This document shows positions 1 to 5,236 of a DNA stretch of 5,236 nt, piece by piece. A program made the position numbers and the translations under genes. The notes under the pieces are model-generated. The model had not been told where the DNA came from and searched no databases. It was given only the letters and a program-made list of their open reading frames with translations. How positions within the stretch are numbered: the stretch's first letter is position 1; every line of letters begins with the position of its first letter. The DNA comes from JAAYCI01 sp964370195 (lineage in GTDB: Bacteria > Bacillota > Clostridia > Oscillospirales > Ruminococcaceae), in the NCBI GenBank assembly GCA_964370195.1, contig CAYJIH010000084.1:1-5236 (forward strand), in the 5' to 3' direction.

Positions 1-117
1 TGCCCCTGCTTTTCTCGAAAAGCGGGCGGGGTTTGGGGCGGCGCCCCAAGGTCTTACGCGCGCGGGCAGCGGGCGACTTCAACCCCAAAGCCGAAGAGCG
101 GTTTTTTGACAGTCTAA
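1..117. repeat. GC-rich palindromic intergenic element (REP-like), left edge
   Basis: The first 100 bases are 68% G+C, against about 40% in the genes that follow, and contain two compact inverted repeats. The first is GCTTTT/AAAAGC with a CTCG loop at 8-23, flanked by CCCC at 3-6 and GGGG at 28-31, which can extend the stem past a bulge. The second is TTGGGGC/GCCCCAA with a 3-base loop at 33-49. Such GC-rich hairpin blocks are common between genes in clostridial genomes, so a dispersed REP-like element is my preferred reading. All three plus-strand frames stay open past position 100, so no frame stands out as coding. It could instead be the tail of a gene that lies to the left. Confidence 0.35.
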
Positions 118-151
118 GTATCCCCCCGGCTAAAGCTGGGGGGATACTTTT
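118..151 (+). terminator. Strong intrinsic terminator hairpin
   Basis: A 13-base arm at 118-130 pairs with 135-147 around a TAAA loop, with only one G-T wobble, and the core is a run of six C against six G. On the plus strand it is followed at once by TTTT, so it is best placed to stop transcription entering from the left. It also lies 20 bases beyond the stop codon of the minus-strand methyltransferase gene and may end that operon too. The minus-strand tail after the hairpin (TTAGACTG) is a poor U-tract, so termination in that direction would rest mainly on the very stable stem. Confidence 0.8.
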
Positions 152-167
152 ATACTTATGGTGAAGT

Positions 168-959
168 TTATGGTGTGTTATCTCTAAAATGCTGAATAAA
201 GTCAAGGCAATACTCATCTTTTCCAAGAAGCATGTCGTTTATTTTTGTAACGGTATGAACACCAGGGGCGGGCACGTATAAAACAGCATCCAGCTTGTGT
301 AGCAAGCAGTATGTGATGAACACTTCATTGATGGATGTTTCTAAAGGCATACCAAATGAGATGTTGTCCGGCCCACAACACAGCTTGAATTGTGGATATT
401 TTTCGCGCACCAAACGGCATGTTTCAAAAAAAGATACAGAGCTATTGTCGTTTGTGGCAATGCTAAATACCATGGGGTCGAGATAAATATCCTCGGCTTT
501 CACTTGATATTTATCTAGTTTGGGCAGTAGTTTTTCCACTTGCGATGCTCGTATGGCAGCGTCTTCTTGTATGCCTTCTTCGCTTAATAGTAAACACACA
601 CCAGACGTTTCGTATTGTTTCATCAGGGGCAAGAAACTTTCCATGCGGCTTTCCTCGCACGTAAGGGAATCTAACATGGGCCTGCCGTGGCGATGCACAC
701 GCAACACAGTGTCGCACGCTTTTGGGTTTAGGCAATCTAAACACAAAGCCACTTCAAAGGCGTCTTGAATGGTGGTGGCCAGCCATAAAAGATCTTCTTC
801 TTCCGTTTCCATATGAGTGGAAGTGTTGATGCCCAGCATCTCGGCACCGTTTTTTAAATGTGTTTCACATAATTTTAACAGTGCTTCCTTATTTTTGTTT
901 GTAACAATTTCACTTACCTCCGGCAAATCGGTGCTTACTACATTGCCAACAAAAAGCAT
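168..959 (-). CDS. Methyltetrahydrofolate:corrinoid methyltransferase-like pterin-binding protein
   Basis: The 263-residue product belongs to the pterin-binding TIM-barrel family (dihydropteroate synthase fold). It is closest in layout to AcsE/MtgA-type enzymes, which move a methyl group between methyltetrahydrofolate and a corrinoid protein in the cytoplasm; Moorella AcsE is 262 residues. Collinear matches to AcsE from memory include CLDxxN (D75, N78), IYLDPM (D161, for AcsE D160), GPDNIS (N199, the same number as the catalytic Asn of AcsE) and the C-terminal stretch ending EYCLDFIQHF. It departs from AcsE in lacking the N-terminal GERIN strand (here VGNVV), in having G43 in the usual LDLN segment, and in D97 where AcsE has N96. 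It has 11 cysteines but no recognisable cluster motif. The start is fixed by AAAAGGAG nine bases upstream. It is the second gene of an operon with the S-component-like gene, after a 15-base gap. Family assignment is firm; methyl donor and corrinoid partner are unknown, and no partner gene is visible. Confidence 0.82.
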   Translation of the reverse strand: MLFVGNVVSTDLPEVSEIVTNKNKEALLKLCETHLKNGAEMLGINTSTHMETEEEDLLWLATTIQDAFEVALCLDCLNPKACDTVLRVHRHGRPMLDSLTCEESRMESFLPLMKQYETSGVCLLLSEEGIQEDAAIRASQVEKLLPKLDKYQVKAEDIYLDPMVFSIATNDNSSVSFFETCRLVREKYPQFKLCCGPDNISFGMPLETSINEVFITYCLLHKLDAVLYVPAPGVHTVTKINDMLLGKDEYCLDFIQHFRDNTP

Positions 960-968
960 ACGTTTTTT

Positions 969-976
969 CTCCTTTT
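969..976 (-). promoter_or_regulatory. Ribosome binding site of the methyltransferase gene
   Basis: AAAAGGAG read on the minus strand lies nine bases before the ATG at 957-959 and overlaps the TAA stop (975-977) of the upstream gene. This fixes the start of the methyltransferase and suggests translational coupling of the two genes. Confidence 0.85.
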
Positions 977-1664
977 AATAAAGTGAATTCACCGGTTTCA
1001 CAAGCCCGATGCTTCTTAGGCCGGCAATAACGCCAAGGCCAATTACCACACCCACCACACTTCTCATTAACATTTCAAAAGGAATGGTGGGAACCAACAC
1101 ATAAAATACTTCTTCTGGCCAGTTGAACATAGTGTATGTAAATACGGTGGAGAACATGTTTATCATCACAGAGGTAATCCAAGTGGTGAAAAACAGGCCA
1201 ACGGCCATTTTTGCCACATTTTTTGTTTGAATCCATTTGATAAACAAAGTACGTGTGGGCAAAATGTACAGTAAAATACAAATGATGTACTGGAGACAGT
1301 ATATCAGCATTGTGGTGGATTGTACACCGTTTACAAAAATGGCACGATAGCAAACGTATAGTATGCTGGCAATTGCCACGGCACCTACAATGTATGCCCA
1401 GCTTTTGCGTTTGAGGCCAATGGTCATGGCGCCGGCGGCAAAACCAGTTGCCAAAGCACCCATTACGGAAATGTATGGCACACCGGCTGTGTGTGGGGCG
1501 ATAAAAATGCCAATCAAGGTGCCAATGCCGTTGGCAATGGCGCCTGCAATGGGGCCCAGCACAATGCCCACAAGTGGGAAAATACCCTGGCTTAGCGGGA
1601 AGCTGCCACCACTTGCCATTACAATGAATATAAGCTCCACTGAATATCCACAACCAAAGTCCAT
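975..1664 (-). CDS. ECF-transporter S-component-like membrane protein, possibly short at the N-terminus
   Basis: The 229-residue product is very hydrophobic. Membrane segments lie at about 28-54, 64-83, 89-111, 117-136, 152-178 and 186-216, with a shorter one at 5-18. The segment at 29-52, with PLVGIVLGP followed by glycines and alanines at helix-packing spacing, and the later GALATGFAAGA (69-79) resemble substrate-binding S components of energy-coupling-factor vitamin transporters. Those bind a vitamin or metal and work with a shared EcfA/EcfA'/EcfT module, which is absent here. The gene is first in an operon with a folate/corrinoid methyltransferase, so a folate- or cobamide-related substrate is possible but is inference only. 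The first ATG (1662-1664) has no Shine-Dalgarno sequence, an in-frame TAA lies three codons upstream, and the first helix looks shortened. The true start could be GTG at codon 9 or ATG at codon 16, but neither has a convincing ribosome binding site, or the 5' end may be damaged. Confidence 0.6.
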   Translation of the reverse strand: MDFGCGYSVELIFIVMASGGSFPLSQGIFPLVGIVLGPIAGAIANGIGTLIGIFIAPHTAGVPYISVMGALATGFAAGAMTIGLKRKSWAYIVGAVAIASILYVCYRAIFVNGVQSTTMLIYCLQYIICILLYILPTRTLFIKWIQTKNVAKMAVGLFFTTWITSVMINMFSTVFTYTMFNWPEEVFYVLVPTIPFEMLMRSVVGVVIGLGVIAGLRSIGLVKPVNSLY

Positions 1665-1682
1665 GTAATTAAGTTACATAAT

Positions 1683-1711
1683 TTGAATTTTAAGAGCAAA
1701 TAATGTATAAT
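1683..1711 (+). promoter_or_regulatory. Sigma-A-type promoter for the EAL/GGDEF gene
   Basis: TTGAAT at 1683-1688 and a perfect TATAAT at 1706-1711 are separated by exactly 17 bases, matching the housekeeping promoter consensus at 10 of 12 positions. It points toward the large signalling gene and would start RNA near 1718, leaving a leader of about 220 bases. The -35 box lies about 20 bases from the start of the divergent S-component gene. I found no comparable promoter on the minus strand for that gene. Confidence 0.5.
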
Positions 1712-1939
1712 AAAGTAGAAATAAGTATAAGCATAGCAAAGGCTGTAATTGGCTGTGCAAAGCAGGTTCATTCAATAAAATGCAAGGATTTGTGGCTCCT
1801 TGTTTCGCTGAATGCATACGCGTATAAGAAGTTATGGTGAAGTGATATTTTTAAGATAGCACTTCGGCACATCTTTTCTTGTTGTCGTTGCAGTGATTCG
1901 CACACGCATTAAATTCGTGGGGAATATAAAGGTGAGAAA
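1712..1939 (+). other. Intergenic region and presumed 5' leader of the EAL/GGDEF gene
   Basis: This stretch holds no credible gene. Within the presumed transcript, CAAGGA (1783-1788) can pair with TCCTTG (1797-1802), and ATTCA (1770-1774) can pair with TGAAT (1809-1813) outside it, giving a loose nested stem. GAAGTG (1839-1844) can pair with CACTTC (1860-1865). ATACGCGTAT at 1816-1825 is a perfect 10-base palindrome. I looked for the conserved core of the GEMM c-di-GMP riboswitches and did not recognise it. The leader is long enough for a regulatory element, but none of these repeats is strong enough to name one. Confidence 0.3.
1930..1935 (+). promoter_or_regulatory. Ribosome binding site of the EAL/GGDEF gene
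   Basis: AGGTGA matches the 5' part of the anti-Shine-Dalgarno sequence and ends four bases before the ATG at 1940, which is normal spacing for this register. It supports the chosen start. Confidence 0.75.
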
Positions 1940-4900
1940 ATGAGACTTTGCAAATTCAAGCCCAGAATATTAGTGGCCCTGGTGGTGTCTTTGCTCATTG
2001 TATTGATTGGGCTTTTGATAAACTGGGCATTAGACAATGTAAATGATGCCGTTATAAATGCAACTCTTAGCGAGATGAGTGAAATTGGAGCACAAGTAGA
2101 ACAGTCATTGGAAGAAACGCTGGCTGAAAGTAAAAACGATTTGATGTATCTTGCTGATTATATTGTGAAACAGGATATCCCCAGCGAGGATATTGGCGAA
2201 TTTCTTGCCACCCAATCGCAAACGGAGCAGTATGATACGTTGTATTACGTTGACCTTAATGGAAATGGTGTTTCTCTTACAGGTGAAACGTATGATTTTT
2301 CGGAAAATGAAACGTTTTTATATGCCCTTCAAAACGAATTTTTCATTGCAGAGCCACATTTATCTCAGCTGTCGAATGAAATGGTGTTTGATATTTCTGT
2401 TCCGGTGGCTCGAAATGGCGAAGTGATTGCGGTTTTATATACCGAAGCACCCACAAGCAGATTTTTGAACATATTAGAAAATAGTTCTGCCAACACAGGC
2501 GAATTGTATATTGTAGATTACGACTTGAAGCTTGCGTTTTCCACAAGCGAAAACCAGGCAGGCGAGTCTTTTGTTGTGCAAGGAAATATAACAGACATGG
2601 GCCTTGAAAACATTACAAAGGCACAAGCGGATATGAAGGCGAAACGAAGTGGTGGGTTTTATTACGATTACGACGGTGTGCCAAAAGTAATTGTTTACTT
2701 CCCAATTGAAAACACAGAATGGTCGCTTGTTATGAATGTTGAAGTGGCGGCAATTAATAGTATTCTTACCACGGCAGTGGATAGCACCGAAACAGTGAGC
2801 AGAGTTATATATTGGGGCGTTATTTTTCTTGTTTTGTATATTTCTATTGTTAAGATTCGCTCTGATAAAAAACTGATAAAAACAGCCTACTACGACCCTT
2901 TAACCAATTTGGCAAATACGGCAAAACTTAAACTGGAAATGACAACCGCTTTAGAGCAAAACAAAAAGAAGCAGTACTCTATCATTGTGTTTGATATCGA
3001 GAATTTCAAGGCCATCAACGAGAAGTTTGGGTATGCAGTGGGAGACCGTGTCCTCAGGGCAATCAAAACATTTTCAGATAGCTTTAACGAGCCAAGCTTG
3101 CTTACAGCCAGAATTGGCGGCGATAAATTTGCTATGTTTGCGTACAGAGATTTTTTGGGTGATATCAGCGTTTTAACACAGGCGGTTCCCGAACATTTTG
3201 ATACGCACATTCCAGAGCTTCGTGATTATAGTGGCACCTTTAAAATAGGCCGGTATCACATTGAACCAAAGGAATCGGATTATGATGATATTATGGCAAA
3301 GGTGAACCTTGCCCTGGTAAGAGCGAAAGCAACAAAAGGCGAGGTGCTGTGTGATTACGATGATACTTTAAAAAGCAAAGTGCGTATGGAGGCCGAAATT
3401 ACCAATAAGATGAAATTGGCCCTTGATAGCAAAGAATTTAACATTTATTTGCAGCCTAAATTTAGCACGTATGGCAAGGAGCTTGTTGGTGCGGAAGCAT
3501 TGGTGCGCTGGATAGAAGCAGACGGGAAAATGATATTCCCCAATGACTTTATCCCGTTGTTTGAACGCAATGGGTTTATTGTTGAGCTTGATCAATACAT
3601 GCTTGAAAATGTTTGTATAGTTATTAAAAATTGGATAAATGCAGGCTTTAAGCCAATCGGTATATCAGTGAATTGCTCAAGGCTAAATTTAGAAAACCCT
3701 TATTTTGTAGACGGTGTAGTGGCAATTGTAGATAAATATCACGTGCCGCACGAGTGCATTGAAATTGAGCTTACAGAGTCTGCAACCATTGAAAATGAAC
3801 ACACGATAGAGCAGTTTTTTGACGATTTGCGAAAACATAAATTCAAAATCTCCATTGATGATTTTGGTGCGGGCTTCTCTTCGCTTGGTATGCTTAAAAA
3901 TTTGCATGTAGACACATTGAAAATGGATAGAGCCTTCTTTGTTGGAGGGAAAAACAAACGCAGAGACGACATGCTTGTGGATAGCATTGTAAAGCTATCG
4001 CATAGCCTTGGCATGTGTGTGGTGGCAGAAGGAATTGAAACACACGAACAAGTAGAGCTTTTGCGCGATATGAATTGTGATGCGATACAAGGGTATGTTT
4101 ATGCAAAACCAATGTCAATTCGTGAATTTGAGGATACATATAAAAATGTGCTTTGCCGTAAAACGCCTGCGCAAAACGATGCGATTCCACTGATGCAAAA
4201 CATCAATGACATGAAATTTGCAAATTCACTTGTGCCATGCGGAATTTTGATAACGGAAATTGATGAGCATTTTACGATGGTAGAAGCGAATAAGAGCTAT
4301 TTTGATATTGTAGGTTTAACAAGCGAAGAAATACGAGACGTATATAAAAATCGTGGCCTTGATATGATTGAGCCGCAAGATAGAGCGAAAGCTGTGAAAT
4401 ATTTTGGCAAACAAATGAAAGAAGGCTCGGATGATCTAATGGAGTTTGTTTGTCAAACCATTACAAAAGACGGAACATACAAAACAGTTCAGCTTAAAGG
4501 GGTTATGGCCACAAATGAAACCGGCCAACAGCGGCTGTATTTCTCCGTTTCAGATATCACCGATTATGCACGGATTATGGGCAAAATAAAACGTGATAAA
4601 GTGTTTGTTTCAAACATTGCATCGTTGATGAATGATTCATATTTTGATTTTGATAATACGAGCAAAACCATTCGGTTTTCTAAAACTTTTGCAGATAAAT
4701 TTCATGTTCCGGAAATTATTGAAAATTTCTTTGAGTCAGATATAAGAACGCAAATGTTCCCAAACCAAAAAAATACGTTGGACAGATCGGACAACACTGA
4801 GCCGAAGCTAGATGGACAATTTTGCATGATGCTTCCAAGTGGTGATCCGGTGTGGTATACGTATCACTGCGAATATATTTATGACGAAAACAACATCCCT

Positions 4901-5236
4901 TACAGAACGGTTGGAAAATTAACAGAACTCATGGGAAACAAGCTGGAATCGGATGTTGAGCGCGTGAAAGCAGAGGCGGATCTTTTTACAAGTGTTTATA
5001 ATAGCCAGGCGATAGAAAAATATATAAGCAGTTACTTGGAAGTTGCATTTTTTAGCAACAGCATAGGCGCTCTTTTGGCAATTAAGTTGAATCATTTAGT
5101 AAAACTTTATGATGTGTTTGGCTGCAGGTTTGTAGAAGAATGCCTTGCGGATATTGGCAAACTTTTGTTAAACACGTTCAAGGAGACAGACCTGATTGGC
5201 AGAATGGATCAGGATACATTTTTGGTGTTTATTGGC
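1940..5236 (+). CDS. Membrane-anchored c-di-GMP phosphodiesterase: Cache, degenerate GGDEF, EAL, PAS-PAS, degenerate GGDEF (3' end outside window)
   Basis: The frame is open for 1099 codons to the window edge without a stop. TM1 is at about 10-29, an extracellular Cache-like sensor at about 30-285 and TM2 at about 289-305. A GGDEF-like domain (about 314-473) reads GGDKF at 393-397, so the metal-binding Glu is Lys; it also has ExxL where the RxxD inhibitory site would be. The EAL domain (about 485-735) is complete: E519, R523, N578, E610, E613, D640, D641, K661, E697 and Q717 follow the spacing of the RocR active site. Hydrolysis of c-di-GMP to pGpG at the inner membrane face is therefore expected. 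PAS domains follow at about 760-875 and 885-995, then a signalling helix and a second GGDEF-like domain from about 1010, reading DQDTF at 1090-1094. The Cache region lacks the RxWY amino-acid-binding motif. The start is supported by AGGTGA and an immediate N-terminal anchor. Function of the EAL domain is well supported; the ligand is unknown. Confidence 0.9.
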   Translation, partial: MRLCKFKPRILVALVVSLLIVLIGLLINWALDNVNDAVINATLSEMSEIGAQVEQSLEETLAESKNDLMYLADYIVKQDIPSEDIGEFLATQSQTEQYDTLYYVDLNGNGVSLTGETYDFSENETFLYALQNEFFIAEPHLSQLSNEMVFDISVPVARNGEVIAVLYTEAPTSRFLNILENSSANTGELYIVDYDLKLAFSTSENQAGESFVVQGNITDMGLENITKAQADMKAKRSGGFYYDYDGVPKVIVYFPIENTEWSLVMNVEVAAINSILTTAVDSTETVSRVIYWGVIFLVLYISIVKIRSDKKLIKTAYYDPLTNLANTAKLKLEMTTALEQNKKKQYSIIVFDIENFKAINEKFGYAVGDRVLRAIKTFSDSFNEPSLLTARIGGDKFAMFAYRDFLGDISVLTQAVPEHFDTHIPELRDYSGTFKIGRYHIEPKESDYDDIMAKVNLALVRAKATKGEVLCDYDDTLKSKVRMEAEITNKMKLALDSKEFNIYLQPKFSTYGKELVGAEALVRWIEADGKMIFPNDFIPLFERNGFIVELDQYMLENVCIVIKNWINAGFKPIGISVNCSRLNLENPYFVDGVVAIVDKYHVPHECIEIELTESATIENEHTIEQFFDDLRKHKFKISIDDFGAGFSSLGMLKNLHVDTLKMDRAFFVGGKNKRRDDMLVDSIVKLSHSLGMCVVAEGIETHEQVELLRDMNCDAIQGYVYAKPMSIREFEDTYKNVLCRKTPAQNDAIPLMQNINDMKFANSLVPCGILITEIDEHFTMVEANKSYFDIVGLTSEEIRDVYKNRGLDMIEPQDRAKAVKYFGKQMKEGSDDLMEFVCQTITKDGTYKTVQLKGVMATNETGQQRLYFSVSDITDYARIMGKIKRDKVFVSNIASLMNDSYFDFDNTSKTIRFSKTFADKFHVPEIIENFFESDIRTQMFPNQKNTLDRSDNTEPKLDGQFCMMLPSGDPVWYTYHCEYIYDENNIPYRTVGKLTELMGNKLESDVERVKAEADLFTSVYNSQAIEKYISSYLEVAFFSNSIGALLAIKLNHLVKLYDVFGCRFVEECLADIGKLLLNTFKETDLIGRMDQDTFLVFIG

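Noticed and set aside
1..117. A plus-strand open frame ending in TAA at 115-117, directly before the terminator, as a possible gene C-terminus
   Set aside because: All three plus-strand frames are open past position 100 because the stretch is GC-rich, and the translations are low-complexity with no family resemblance.
1075..1653. A 192-codon minus-strand open frame overlapping the S-component gene
   Set aside because: Its product is rich in His, Cys and Trp with no membrane or domain pattern. The overlapping frame gives a coherent multi-helix membrane protein.
1816..1825. ATACGCGTAT palindrome as a repressor operator
   Set aside because: One perfect 10-base palindrome is expected fairly often by chance in about 275 bases, and there is no second copy to support an operator.
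1780..1827. A 15-codon open frame in the leader that could be an upstream peptide
   Set aside because: It has no Shine-Dalgarno sequence and no recognisable leader-peptide feature such as a run of regulatory codons.
1712..1939. A c-di-GMP (GEMM) or tetrahydrofolate riboswitch in the leader
   Set aside because: Neither conserved core was recognisable by eye; only a short GCAAAGC fragment resembles part of GEMM-I, without the second conserved arm.
2890..4190. Several minus-strand open frames of 72-106 codons
   Set aside because: They are antisense to the GGDEF and EAL domains, where the plus-strand frame has clear catalytic motifs, and they lack ribosome binding sites.

Overview
This window looks like AT-rich (roughly 40% G+C) Firmicutes DNA, probably from a gut-type Clostridia. 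The support is the strong AGGAG and AGGTGA ribosome binding sites, a consensus sigma-A-like promoter, an ECF-type transporter S component, and a large Cache/GGDEF/EAL signalling protein of a style common in Clostridia. The species cannot be named from the sequence.

Layout: (1) Positions 1-117 are a GC-rich stretch (68% G+C over the first 100 bases) with two compact hairpins. It resembles an intergenic palindromic element or the far end of a neighbouring locus. A strong terminator hairpin follows at 118-147. (2) Positions 168-1664 on the minus strand hold a two-gene operon. The upstream gene (975-1664) encodes a multi-spanning membrane protein that resembles an ECF transporter substrate-binding (S) component and appears to lack part of its first helix. 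The downstream gene (168-959) encodes a soluble TIM-barrel protein of the methyltetrahydrofolate:corrinoid methyltransferase family. The 15-base gap carries the ribosome binding site of the second gene directly after the stop codon of the first. (3) Positions 1665-1939 are a divergent intergenic region with a good plus-strand promoter and a leader of about 220 bases. (4) From 1940 to the window end, on the plus strand, lies one very large open frame of at least 1099 codons with no stop. It encodes a membrane-anchored c-di-GMP signalling protein ordered TM, Cache-like sensor, TM, degenerate GGDEF, intact EAL, PAS, PAS, then a second degenerate GGDEF that is cut by the window edge.

The minus-strand operon suggests one-carbon or corrinoid metabolism coupled to vitamin or small-molecule uptake. 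The plus-strand gene suggests a sensor that degrades c-di-GMP in response to an extracellular signal. Nothing in the sequence ties the two units together beyond divergent adjacency. The most noteworthy points are the catalytically complete EAL domain flanked by two GGDEF domains that have lost key residues, and the divergent methyltransferase paired with an apparently 5'-shortened S component.
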